A DNA stretch of 64,000 nucleotides from assembly GCF_016859285.1 (NCBI RefSeq), contig NC_053415.1:23317501-23381500 (forward strand). Direction: 5' to 3'. A program made the translations under genes and the position numbers. Origin of the DNA: Xiphias gladius (Eukaryota > Chordata > Actinopteri > Istiophoriformes > Xiphiidae). Each line of letters opens with the position of its first letter. Within the stretch, counting starts at the first letter, position 1. The notes beneath the pieces were generated by a model. That model ran no database searches, was not told where the DNA came from, and saw nothing but the letters and a program-made list of their open reading frames with translations. This document shows, piece by piece, positions 14,201 to 27,400 of the stretch.

Positions 14201-16228
14201 GGAAGTAGCAGCAGATTGGCTATTTACACGACAAATAAGGATAAAATTAATGAGATCCTGGTGTAGAGTTTGTGTGCGTTTAATCAATTCAAGTGCTAAA
14301 GTTCTTTTAATTAGCCTGCTTCCTTTTTTCTGACAGTATTTTCCAAAGTAAGACTGTAGTGCTTTTAAAAAAAATCCTTTGTCATTCCACAGTAATGTTT
14401 AACCAGCGATGACTGGGCCCTGGAACAGTTTTTAAGCCTGAATATGTGTTTGTTCATGTGTTCCTATGGTAAGATGAAGCCGCTGATCGTGCAATGTCAA
14501 TGTGTCTTCTCTGTAAGCGCTGGAAGGAAGAGCAGGTTGGATTTTGGACAGGGCCCTTGTGAGTCACGAGTGCATTGAGGCTAATTTATACATGTTGTTA
14601 ATGTTTCCTTCGTGTTTTGCAGCCATACCGACCTGGCTCGAGAACAACGAGGCTGTTAGGGATGCTTAAATCTTTGGAAAGCAACTTATGAGTTCAGTTG
14701 CAACGACATATATACCGATAAATCACAACATTAAAACCAGTTACTGGTTTTAATGTTGTGGCTGAATGGTGTATATACTGTTTATATACAACATATCAGG
14801 ATAAACACCAACTCCCATTGTCTAAAAAGCCACAATAATGTAATTCCCTTGTCATTTAATTCAGCCCTTAAACAGCAGACCAAGAAACCACAGGCTAGTT
14901 AATTTACATAACATCATTTTAGACATTTTAGGTTTCTTCAGGACAAGTCTAGTTTCCTGATATAGCCCAAATGGACTTAACAGGCCCATAACATCAAGAG
15001 AAAAAATGAGGATCGAACATTACATTAATGAAGACTACACTACATGATGGTTTATGCAGGACAAACACTGACCTGATCTCTGTGAAGGCCTTAGCAGCTT
15101 GTCCTGGCTGGTTGTCATAGACTTTCACACTGTAGCCTCCACTGGCGAACAACATAGCCCAGGAGCGGCCTATCAGCCCACTGAAACAGGCACACACACA
15201 GAGACATCTGGGGTTTTAACTTTTCACTGTGAACTGTGTGGTGAAACAGAAATCCCATTACACAATCTAAAAATCTGAACAACAATTTCCACCCATTCAA
15301 GGCAGGTGAGAGGTCAGCTACAGAGTAAAGGCCTGGCATCTTGTATGAGTTCAGTTTCCTGTAAACTGACACTTCCGCAAGGGTCAAGCATTGCTGGCAG
15401 TGAGGTTTGAATCGCAGTCTGCTGGTTGTCCGTTCTGCCCACTCACTGCTCAAACCTGCTGATCCCAGGTTCCTTCTTTTTCCCTCCCCTTCTTGTCATT
15501 GTTTTTACACATGAACCCATCACAGGTTTTTTGCGTGCACAGATTTTTCCAAGTGCAAGTCTGCGTAAACCTTGCAGTTGCAATTCAGTATCAGTGTGAT
15601 CTTCTGACCATCGCTGTCCTGCCTATTATGGAGAATTTTTGCATGTCAACAAAACTTGAGAAAAAGAGGAGCGAGCGTGTGACTGTGACGCTCAGTATTT
15701 ACTTTTCAGGTTTAGGACAGGTCACTTCAGCGGACTGCAAAGTGTAGCTGAGTGTGTAGAGATAATGAACAGGGTACAGAGAGCAGGTTATAATGTAAGG
15801 CTACACATGGGCTCTAACTATGGAGCCATAAAACAAGCGCTAGGCTACTTCATAGGGCGGGTTGTGGTTTGCCTATATAACACCCAGGCTTATGACAAAC
15901 CAGTGAAAAGATATCTGTAGGGTATCAATATGAAGTACGAGAAACTTGCCAAGAGATCTAAGCATGCATTCAGAATATTACAGCATGAAACTATATAATG
16001 CAATTGCTAAAACTAAAATTATATGCAAAATCACTAAAGTTGTACTAAAACTTGCAAATGCATTAGTAAACAACTGCAATGTACAGGTAACTTTCATGAA
16101 TGACAGCTCCGATATTACTTTCCACAGCTAGCATAAAGCATAGGAGCAAAAATTAACATTACTGCATAAGAACATTTCCTTACTCACCTGCCGATTACAG
16201 TGATGATCTTCACGTCAGAGGAGATCAT
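8276..16228 (-). CDS. CRYL1: Lambda-crystallin homolog / L-gulonate 3-dehydrogenase, partial (exons 1-6)
   Basis: CRYL1 oxidises L-gulonate with NAD+ in the uronate cycle in the cytosol and belongs to the 3-hydroxyacyl-CoA dehydrogenase fold family. Coding exons on the minus strand, all with GT-AG borders and compatible phases, are 16188-16228, 15073-15180, 13738-13864, 10971-11132, 8680-8775 and 8276-8374 (211 codons). The ATG at 16228 begins MISSDVK. The Rossmann motif GSGLIG is at residues 13-18, followed by [17 protein letters not shown] lies in exon 4. The catalytic His-Glu pair is visible as SHP/VNPPY across the exon 4-5 junction (H145) and [10 protein letters not shown] (E157). Human CRYL1 is about 319 residues, so roughly the last 108 (the helical dimerisation domain) are missing and must lie left of position 1. 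Divergent from IFT88. Identification is confident; the exact start is slightly less so. Confidence 0.95.
14724..14760. repeat. Collapsed mariner-like inverted repeat pair
   Basis: A perfect palindrome with 18-bp arms (CACAACATTAAAACCAGT and its reverse complement) around one central T, in CRYL1 intron 2. The flanks continue imperfectly as TATATAC-like sequence on both sides. The arm resembles the terminal repeat of a Tc1/mariner-type element widespread in fish genomes (from memory). A single related arm lies near 5072-5108. Confidence 0.7.
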
Positions 16229-16758
16229 TTTTCAGATATTATGAGTTCGGCTCGGGCTAAAGTTGCAGTATTTCTACCAACACTGTTGCACCGCCCGTCT
16301 GGAGTCACACTGCCGAATCCCGGTACGGTAACCTAGAGGGTCCAAAAACAAAAAAACCCAAAAAAGAGTGCGACAAAGTGTATTTTCCTTGTTCAAAACA
16401 AGGCACAAAACACACATCTGCCAATATTTAGCTGCTAATCTTTTGAGTAAGCTAAAATTCCCTGATTTTTGACTAAACTGAAGTGAAACCGTGCCTTAAA
16501 CGGGACAAACGAAAAACTTGTATCCTGGCAACGGACGAAATAAGCTTCAACCAGTCATGTTAACGATATATGATGATTGACGCGTGAGTAGCCAATCAGA
16601 AGCATGGAAAGAAAAGTGTCCAACCCATGCTCCTCTTAATCGTGGGATTGAATCCCTAAAACGACAACAAACTGCTTTTGCCATTACTTCGCGCAGATAA
16701 GTGTTCATTTTCTATATTCGCGAACATTTCGTTACACCGCCTCTCTGGAGAAAGAGAA
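16229..16758. promoter_or_regulatory. Divergent CRYL1/IFT88 promoter region
   Basis: The start codons of CRYL1 (minus, 16228) and IFT88 (plus, 16759) are only 530 bp apart, so both promoters and 5' UTRs fit in this interval. There is no obvious TATA box next to either start. A candidate RFX X-box lies at 16520-16532, and a GGTAAC half-site lies at 16327-16332. The shared-promoter role is inferred from geometry. Confidence 0.7.
16520..16532 (+). promoter_or_regulatory. Candidate RFX X-box
   Basis: GTATCC-T-GGCAAC consists of two imperfectly palindromic half-sites; the right half is the consensus GGCAAC. It lies about 227 bp upstream of the IFT88 ATG. RFX factors binding X-boxes drive intraflagellar transport genes from worms to vertebrates. 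The left half differs from GTTGCC/GTTACC at one or two bases, so this is a candidate only. Confidence 0.5.
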
Positions 16759-17155
16759 ATGGAAAATGTGCATCTGGCTCTAGAGGAGGAGGATCTTTAT
16801 TCGGGTTACAACGACTATAATCCAACATTTGACTCCGAGGTGAGCTAGCAACTATGCTATATTACCTAGTTCTAAACCGTTTGCTTTCAAGTGTAACCAA
16901 CAATTATACAATTAATGCTAAATACAAGGCGAGTTAGGACCAACATGTATTTATCTGAAGTTATTAATTTGCGTGTGCGCTGACAAAGGCTACTTTTGCA
17001 TTGGACAAATGGGTGTGTAAAGAATGAGGACTAGTTATTATTAGAGAGTTAACTAATTATTACCCATTTCAAGGAGTTGGAGAATGATGTGGGCTTCCAG
17101 CAAGCAGTGAGGACAAGTCATGGAAGAAGACCCCCGGTGAGCACCGACTGTATTT

Positions 17156-17212
<57 letters not shown>

Positions 17213-18410
17213 AAGAGAGAGAGACCGAGGGAGGGTAAAGAATATCCTAATTGCACTCATTTGTTAATACCCATGTAAAAATGTCATGTCTTCAATTTGC
17301 CAGATGACTGCCAAATTTCCCGGCACTGCCATTGGAGCTCGGCCTTTAGCTTCTTCCTTTGGAGTAAGTAAAGTGAAATTTAACAAATTTGAACTAGATT
17401 TGATCTGGAAAACTTACAACACTTGCAGCCCTTTTTTGAATCAGCACATAAAAACTAACATTTTGGTCTCCACTGACTGTCTTCAGAGTATGAGTTCTTT
17501 GTTAAAATTGACATTAATTGGATAATACTACATATCACACCTCTGTTGCACAGATTAATTCACTGGTAGTCAAAATTTTATTCAGGTTTATATAGTGCCA
17601 AAACATAACATACATTGTCGCAAGGCACTTTACAGAGCAAGGTCAAAACCTTACAGTATTATAGAGAGAGACCCAACAGTTCCCACCATGATCAGGAACT
17701 TGGCTACAACTGGAGAGGAAAAACTCCCTTTTAACCTGTGACAGAACCTGTGACAGAACTGGACCCAGGGTGGCCAGCCATCTGCCTCGACCGGTTGGGT
17801 TGAGAGGAGAGGAGTGGGGTGTAGAGTAGTAAGAGTGGGGAGAGAGGGAGAGAGAAGAGCGAGAGACCAGGAACAGCCCAGGAACAGCAGTATATACTGC
17901 TGTATACAAGCAATGTCAGACTGGTTGTTATAATGGTAATAATAATACTGATACTTAAAGGTGCAATAATGTTATTAATAAGATCATCAGCAATGATAGC
18001 AGCACCAATTAATAATAATAATGATAACAATAATAAAACTAATAATGATAATGATGAGGTTTGAGTAGTAGTGGCAGATCCAGATCCTGCAGCTCCAGAG
18101 TCAGCGATACCTGCATAATTAGGACAGAGAGGAAAAGCACAAAATAAGGGGCATGGAAGATACAAAGTTAATGACATGCACCAGTGTGATATAAATGCAT
18201 GGGGAGAGAAAGAGAGAGTGAGAGAGAAGTGCTCAGTACGTCATGGGAGTTAAGTGTTTAAGTGTCACAATGTGAAGCTGAAGGCAATGATTGTTTTAAT
18301 GTACATGAAATAGATTTACAGGATAAAAAACACATGTCAAAAGAAATAACACACTCTCACAATAACCGAGATAACAATGAAGAACACTTCAAATATACAC
18401 GAATATATAA

Positions 18411-18450
<40 letters not shown>

Positions 18451-21400
18451 TGCATTGATTGGTTGAATAATTGATTAGTCGATTGACAGAAAATTAATCT
18501 CCAGCTATTTCACTAACCATTTAATCGTTCGAGACATTTTTCAAACAGTAATTCAGACACTAATATTTACTGGTTCCAGCTTCTCAAAAGCGAGGATTTT
18601 ATGCTTTTCATTGTCATATGTGATGGAAAACGGAGTATCTTTTTTTGGTTTTGGACTGTTGGTTGAATAAAACAAGCTATTTCAATATGTAACCATTAGC
18701 TGTTTGAAATTATAATGGACAAAACTATTAATCGATTAATCAAGAAAATAACTGGCTGATTATTTGATACTGGAAATGATCGTTAGTTGCAGCCCTAATA
18801 CCTATTTAATGAATGTGTTGCAGCCTCAGTATGGCTGAATATTTTGTCTCATATTTGCATGATAAAAGATATTGCCAGGTAAACATGACATAAGTCATTC
18901 TCACCTATCCTATACTTGTTGTTTCATGAAGTCTCGGATCCCTATGACCTCTTCAGTGGGCAGACCCATGACTGGAGCTGTGCAGGTGAGAGGGATTGAC
19001 CGCTCAAGTGTGCATTCAAGGTTCTACATAGGTTTTGTTATGCATTAGTCCCCAGTACTTAGTCTCACTTACTCAGTATGTCATGTGCAGTGATTTTAAT
19101 TTGACCAACATAGGTTTTGTCGCAGGTTTTTCTGGTGGTTTTGCAAACTTTTTTTTTATTTCACAACTGGTCAATATCATGTATTTAATCAAAGCTCACT
19201 CACAACTTCATGTACTGCTCAACTTTAGTAGTAGCTCTGTTTTTTTTGAGAAAATTGTGAAAATGAAGAACATTAGGCAAGCTATCACTATATATTGTGT
19301 TGTGCTGTGTTTTAAAATGTGACAGGATGGAGCCGCCCGACCAATGACTGCTGTTAGAGCAGCAGGCTACACCTCCTCCCTGACCCGTGGTGAGTAAGGA
19401 AGTCAAAAAAGTAAAAATTGACTATTTCAGCTATTGTAATGATTTTGTATATGTTTATTTAGATTACTACGTGATCAGGTACCTTGTGATTCTGTGGCTG
19501 CTCATTTTTCTGTCTGCATTGTGGAAATGATTCTTCCAGAACACAACAGAACAGCTGTAGAGAGACAGCATGGTGCTCAAACTGTAGTTAGCAGGAGTGT
19601 TACTTTATTTCTTTACTTCATCTGTCATTCAAAAACCTGAGAAAATTTTTTTTTTTCCTTCCATTAGTATGAATCATCTATTAATTGATCTGTAAGGAAA
19701 AATTAGATCTGTACCTGTCTAATTTTTTTGTACCTTTAGGCTCGACCTTTGACCCTCTAGGCCAGTCCAGAGGCCCTGCACCTCCACTTGAAGCAATGAA
19801 TGAGGACACGTGAGTTGTCACTCTTTAAATTGATCGCTATCAAACTCAGCATTTTCCCCTTAGCAGTGTGCATTGGAAAGACTTTTAGAAAGACTTTTAT
19901 AGATTCTGTAAAGAATCTCTTAAGATCTTGATATTAGGTATGATTGTTACTTGAAAAGAAACTATATAAACAATTGATATAAGATAACACTTTACAGTGG
20001 AGCTACAAATAACAAATATGTACAGTCATAAAATATACATATTTTAACTTGTAAATGAATAAATCCAACATATTTATGTATGTGTCTGCCCTGATACATG
20101 TCACAAAATGTATTACTAAACTGACTCCAAACAACCGTGTCTTTTGAAGCTGGTTTTGTGCTTTCTAGCAACATTATCACACATTGTATTTCTGTGTTGG
20201 TGGTCTTGCAGGCCTGAGGAGAAGATCAAGATCCTGGAGAAGAAAGTGAATGACCTGATAGAAGAGAGCTGTATGGCGCAGAGCATGGGAGCCTTACAAC
20301 TGGTCAGACTCTGTCATTGTTTATCATAGTGTTTAGTAATAATGCCTGTTTGGATTTGGAGAGAAGGGCCTCCAAGTGAGGCAGTGAACAATGATTAAAT
20401 TTTCATAGTGTCAGCTCTATACTCCAGCACACTGGATTGAGTATCAGGTTAAAGTGTATCATCCGAGGCCCCTTCTATCAAATTCAACACTGTAATAAAG
20501 CTTTTGGTTCCTCCGCCAGTAGTTGTTGAACCTAAAAAAAGTGTATGGCCAAAATAGCAAAAGTTCATTTTCAGCGTTTTTTCATGTATGTTCAGATTTT
20601 ACTGGCTTGTGGTATTGTTCATTTTGGACATGGATGTTGGTGTCACTTCTGCTGACCTGTGCGTGTGGGTTTGTGTCTTTGTGTGGGCATGTGCATGTCT
20701 CCCTATGGACTGTGTGCGCGCGTGTGTGTGTGTGATGTTTTTCTACAGGCTCTTGAAAAAGCCAAAGAGGCAGGGAGGAAGGAGAGAGCGCTGGTGAGAC
20801 AGAGGGAACAGTCTGGCAATGCAGACCACATCAATTTAGACCTCACCTACTCAGTAAGTAAGGCTGCTGTATATCAGTGGTTGTTCCAGTGTCTGGAAAT
20901 TGAATGATGGAGATTTTACTTCTTATGCTTTGAAATTACACGCCTAAAATCTTAACTACTATCTTTGGAAAACCCACTCTTTAAGTCTGGTTTTTATTAG
21001 TTATTTAAGGAAAAAAAAGGTGGTTGTTTGTTTGTTTGTTTTTCCTTTTTTTTCAACAATTGATTTCCTGTGGTTTCCAAAGTGTGGTGCCTTAGTACAA
21101 ATAAGAAAGAGAGAGTTTTTCTAGCACTTCTTATGTAAAACACTGCTTGTCCTGTACAGTATCTGCATTGCATGCTGGTCTGTTTGTTACCTCTAGTGAC
21201 AAGCTGTTACTGTTTGACTCCTTGGGACTGACACTGAAACCATTTTTTTTGCTGTTGCTGGTTTATGCAGTGCAAATGTTTTCTGTTACTAAAATCAACT
21301 GTAGTGCTTGAAATATCTAGTCATGATTGTGACTTGTTCTGCCAAGTACCATCAGGAATAAGAAACGTATGTCACCACTGAAATGCACTCAGGAATGCAA

Positions 21401-24400
21401 AGTACATTTCTTATAGCTACTGTGTATGTTCTTTGTTTACTGTATGTACAGTGATGTTTTTTAGAAGATGGTGAGAAATCTCTTTCTTTTGGTTGTTTTC
21501 GTGTTGGAGCGGGAGACATTAAAAGACGCATGTGGCAGAGTTTGATCCTCAGCCAGATGGGCATATGTTTATTTCTTGAGCCAGTGGACTTAACTACTCC
21601 GTGGACACAGCTCACAGAAGACGCATTCAAATTGCAGTTAGTTTCTATGAATCAGTTCCAGATTTTGTTGCCTGTTTTTTTTTTTTTTTTTTTTTTTAAA
21701 TCATTATTATTATGTCACTTATAAATATTGAACGTTGCTGTCATTACCAGGTTTTGCTCAACCTTGCCAACCAGTATGCGAACAACGAAATGTACCCAGA
21801 GGCCCTAAACAGCTACCAGGTCATTGTGAAGAACAAGATGTTCAGTAATGCAGGTTAGCAGACTTCATTACTCATTACAGATGTGTTTGAACCATGCTCT
21901 CATGAATGCACTAAAACAGGCAGGACGGAAAATCTGGCATTTAATATGGCAATAAAACCAGAGAGGATGTTCCTTACTCTAACTCTGTTCTGACATTGCA
22001 ACACTGAAGTACAAATTATCAGGATAACATCCTTAAAATATAGTTTGAATAAAAAGTATACTACTGCACTTTGCTGCTTAAAATATTAATATATAACATG
22101 GATAGGATGAAGAAAAACACCGGAAAACAAAAAAAGTTGGTAACTAACAAGCATTTAATATCAGCATACTGAACAAAGGTACAAACGACTTTTGCTTCTA
22201 GCGTTTTATGTGAAGTATAAACATGACTGGAACAGAGCTTTTGGCCCTCCAGCTTTTTGAATACAAGCTGTTTGTCTTAATCATTAGTTATATTTTTTTG
22301 TGTCTGTTGTGTCCACCATCAATGGTTGAAATAGCCCCAGATACTTGGCAAATAATTTGACTTGTAGATATTGTTTGTTGTATCATTGTACTAGTTTTCC
22401 CTCAAACTACATCTGTGCTGTTCTTCCAGGCAGACTGAAAGTAAACATGGCCAACATTTACTTCAAACAGAAAAACTACCCCAAAGCCATCAAGTTCTAC
22501 CGAATGGCACTGGATCAGATCTCCAATGCTCACAAGGAAATGAGGATCAAGATCATGCAGAATATCGGCGTTGTCTTTGTCCGCATGGGCCAATACTCTG
22601 ATGCCATAACGTCTTTCGAACACATTATGAGTGAGAGCCCCAACATCAAGACGGGCTTCAACCTCATCCTGTGCTACTACGCCATCGGTGATAGGGAGAG
22701 GATGAAGAAGGCCTTTCAGAAGCTCATTTCGGTCCCTCCGGGCATTGATGATGAAGACAAGTACATCCCATCTAATGTGGGTTACAGTAATATATGTGTA
22801 CTTATTAACAAATATGCTTTGGTGCAAAGCATATTTGCTTTGGTATTTCTGAGTTGCACTGCCCAAAGAACACTCTTCAATCAAATGGTGTGGATTGAAC
22901 TATGTCTTTTGCTGTGGATTGTCTGTCCATGAAGTTTCTGTAGTTGGAAATCTAGTCTTAATTTATATAAGACTAGATGGCTATAATGGCTATCACTGTA
23001 CATGCTAACTATTCAGTCATTCTTCTTTTACAATTCTTTGGAATGGCATATTTTATAAAGTCTTTTAAAGATGAATTACATTGTCCCAAAAAGCCTCCAA
23101 CATAGTTGTTATGTGGCTTAAATTGCGGCTTATTATTGGTGGAATGAGATTACAAGCTGTTGATGACTGCAAAGAAATGATCTTTTGTCTCCGCCAACCT
23201 TACATTGACCGAAAATAACCAAATGTCAGTTCATCCGAGTTTCAAAATGACTCTTCTTTCTTTTGTAGGTCACAACAGACCATATTCAGAATACTAATGG
23301 TCACAGTTAAGCGTTGTTGATCGTTCAACATAGCGCTCAACATCCAGGATTAAACCTTGTCTTGTTGACTCTTTCAGGATGACACCAGTACAAATATGGT
23401 CATCGAGGCCATTAAGAATGACAAGCTTCACCAGATGGAGAGAGATCTGTAAGAAAAATCTCACACAATACAAACACACTTCTCTTCAGCCAAAAATAAT
23501 TGTCTTGCCAAATTGTCTTGGCCTTATCTTCTATACCAAAACACTGACGCTTTCTCCTCTTCACCAAAACCAACACAACACTCTACGTTTTTCTTACTGA
23601 TCCTACTGTTGACTTAAGTTGTGGTATTGTACTGTTCAGTTCCTGAATTCTTGTCCTGATCTCTTGCTGTAAATAGAAAAGTCCTGGCTGAGAGGTACAT
23701 CATGACTGCAGCCAAGCTCATCGCTCCGAGTATTGAGACTTCTTTTGCTGCTGGATTTGACTGGTTTGTTACTGTTGTGCTTTTTTCCTTCTTACAGTGT
23801 TAACACCAGAGGGCATACGATTTACAAGAGCACTCCAGCTCAGTGACAGTCCTTTGAAAGACTAAGAAATGCTTATGAAAAAAAAATATCATGGTGGTAA
23901 GGTGATATGTAGGTATAATTAGAGATAGCTGACAATGTTAACAAGCATTATCTCCTTAAACTAGTGTTTTTGCTGAACTACTGTTTCAGATGCTATAAAT
24001 AATAAATTCTCTGTTTTGGGACTGAAAATCAGAACTGGATGTCATTGGGTGTCTTGTAGTGTATTCCCTCGGTGCAGTTCTACTTAATCAGATTTAAAAT
24101 TGGCATGAATTTTCCAGCAGCCAGCAGTTTTTCAGATGCAGCTTCAAATCTCAGAGCAGCAGATTTGCCTCTGTTTGAGAATGCTACTGAGACTGAACCA
24201 GAAACACAAGTAATTTGTTTTAATATTTTTGATTGGGCAGTTTTCAGTTGCCATTTGCTGCTCTAGTGAATGTGTATGAAGGAGGCTGTAACCCTTTTGT
24301 CCTTTCCTGCTTGACCTCCTCCACAAACTAGCAGAGCAAGTTTCCTCACTGATTAAAACATGTATAACACTGCGACATCTTGTTTGCAAACAAAATCAAA

Positions 24401-27400
24401 ATGCAGCCTGGACAGCAGCTATCATGCACCTTGCTTATTGGTCATATTAAGATAAAACAAATAATTATACTTGCTATTTGCAGCAACCAACAAATTATTT
24501 GATATGACACACAAAGTCTTTTACTGTGAATGTATGGTTGTTGTTTTTTTTAGGTGTGTGGACATGGTGAAGAGTTCTCAGTATGTTGAGCTTGCCAACG
24601 ATCTAGAGATCAACAAAGCCATCACCTATCTCAGACAGAAGGACTTCAACCAGGTGAGTGTGATAGTCTCAACTGCATGAAGGGCAATACCACTCAACTC
24701 CGTGGCAGTTAGGGGCCACAACAGGGTCAGAGGAAGGTGCACTGCAAACTTCACCTACCGCTCTTATTATTTTACCTCAAGATGGAATTGTAGAGCTGAA
24801 ATAAATAATACTTTGTAGCTTGCCTCGGCTGTCATATTAGGCTAACTCAAGCCAGACCTTACTAATATTTGCCAATGTGTAATATATGTAGTATTGGAGA
24901 ATGTGCAGATTTTTCCCAGTTTAAAGCCAGAAGTTCAAAACCAAACATTGCATGTGAATGCTTAAAACTAAAATCTCAATAATATGTAATATAATTACCA
25001 AATGTAATCCAGTTACATAAGGGACTGACTTTGCACACAGAACATGTTTGTTTTTTATCCTCACTGTTGTGTGATTGTTTTATGAATTTCGAATCTGAAA
25101 AGGTACCGTCAAAAATACTGTCTCTGGCAGAGTAGCAGCTATATTCATAAATTCATTACGTGAGTGGTATTTCCCGGTGAACATATGTAACATGTGGATG
25201 ATCTGGTCTTTGTTGTCCTCTGTTTAAATATGTCCGTTTTCTCCTGCTAAGGCTGTTTCAGCAGAGCAGCATCAGTCAGACTCAAATTTCCCCCTTCTCA
25301 TTGCCCTTCATTCTCTCTTGCTTTTGTCTTGTCTCCTTCCCATTTGCATGCCTAAGGTTGAGGTATGTGTGCCTTCTGTTTCCATGTTCGTTTTTTTTTT
25401 TCCCCTTGACATGTTACTACTTCAGCATGCCTTTAAGCATGCCTTTTCCAAATAACAGCACTGCCAAAAGACATTGGAGAAGAAGTTTTTGGTTTAAACC
25501 CACACACCAGTAAGGAAAATCTGGGAGCAGGGAGGAAATTACAACCAATAATACACCAGTGAGCTCTCAAGGAACTGCAGCTGTGCCAGTGGAGCTGCTC
25601 TGTGGCTAACATTAGACAGACAACACTGAGCAACTCCAAAGTCTCTCCAGTTACAGTATTATAACTGCAGTAGCCAACTGTCTTGTACTCACAGGCGTTA
25701 CACCTAATGCATGTGTGTGTAGTGCATTTAGACTGTCTACAGACAGTGGTGGTTGTGGTGTAAGCTGCGGCATCATTGCAGCTGTAGCCTAGCTAGTGGT
25801 TTGTCAAAATGATAATGTTCCCACTCTAATGCTGTTGGAAATCTCCCTAGTAAGTAATGCACTTACATTTGCATAACAACCAATTAAATGTTAATTAAAT
25901 TTCTATGTATGTCAAAAATTCAGATGGTTGCTGCAGCTGTGTGTGTGTGTGTGTGTTTTTAAGTTTTTTTAAGTTGACTTTTTTAGACAGTCATGAAGTT
26001 GTACAATAAATGCTGGGAATAACCTTGGCCGAGTAGGTGGACATTTTTAAAATTATTAATGTAATTTTACAATTCAATTCCTAAAATTCTATTGTTTGGA
26101 TTTACTTTGGTTTTCCTTTATAGATATGTTTCACATTTGACATATTCGGATATTTGCTGCTGGAAGTAATATTTATTTAACCAATAAATCGCATAATTGA
26201 ATTAGCATGTGGGAAATTTATGGAGTTTTTTAATTCAAAATGTATAAGAACATTGGTTTTTATGGTTTTAGGTGTGTTACATACTGGGGAGACTGGCTTT
26301 CACCATAGTCAATTAAGTATTATAGTAATAAACTAGAGGAAAGCCGGTGTAAAATGTTTCCCTAATGGCTTTAAAATATTTTATCAGGCAGTTGAAACCC
26401 TGAAAACATTTGAGAAGAAGGACAGCAGAGTGAAGAGCGCTGCAGCCACCAACCTCTCCTTCCTCTACTTCCTGGTACGACTCTTCAATGACTAAACATC
26501 AAAAATATTGAGAAAAAACACAGGTTTGGTTTTCTTGTCAGAGCTTAATGCCTGAATTAGATTAAATAGTTTTGCTATGAAATTGTTCAAGTGTTCAAAG
26601 ACACATCAGCATAGTGGATGTTTGCTGTCGAGGTTATTTTACACTAGAACCATCCTGCTACAAGTAGATGTTTCCTTCTGATCTTTGCCCTCTATCAGGA
26701 GAAGGACTATGACCAGGCTGACCGATACGCTGATCTCGCCATGAACGCTGATCGCTACAACCCAGCAGCACTTATCAACAAGGGCAACACTGTGTTTGCC
26801 AAACAAGACTATGAAAAGGCTGCAGAGTTCTACAAAGAAGCACTTAGGAATGATTCCTCCTGCACTGAGGCCCTCTACAACCTGGGTAACACCTGCATTT
26901 ATTATATTGTGGTAGCACATTGCAGTTCACTGGCCGAAAACTACATTATGAGAGCTGTGACTGAACCAAACAGTAAAGTTTTTGACTGGACAGTTTAACA
27001 ATGAGTTGAAACTCACTATAAAGCTCTGTAAAGCTGAGGTGAGCTGCAGATTCAGGTGATAATTCTCTCTAAGTTCATCACTACAAGCCAAACACCTTTT
27101 AAATTGATTCATTGTTTTCCGAATGGCTATTGATACATTGTTATCGTAAAAATATTTTTTAAAGCTGATTTAAAGTTGCTGGAGTTGCTATAGACCAAAA
27201 GTTCACTGACAGTTTTTTTTTTTTCCCCTTCCACCTGTAACAGGTCTAACATATAAGAAACTGGATCGTCTGGAGGAGGCTCTGGACTGCTTCCTGAAGC
27301 TCCACGCCATTCTGAGGAACAGTGCCCAAGTCATGTACCAGCTGGCCCACCTGTATCCTACTGATGAGAACTGTCATTCTCTATGTGTTTGGGAATGTGC

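Noticed and set aside
15380-15440. tRNA-like GTTTGAATCGCAG near CRYL1 exon 2
   Set aside because: No matching acceptor stem or A-box; not supportable as a tRNA or SINE.
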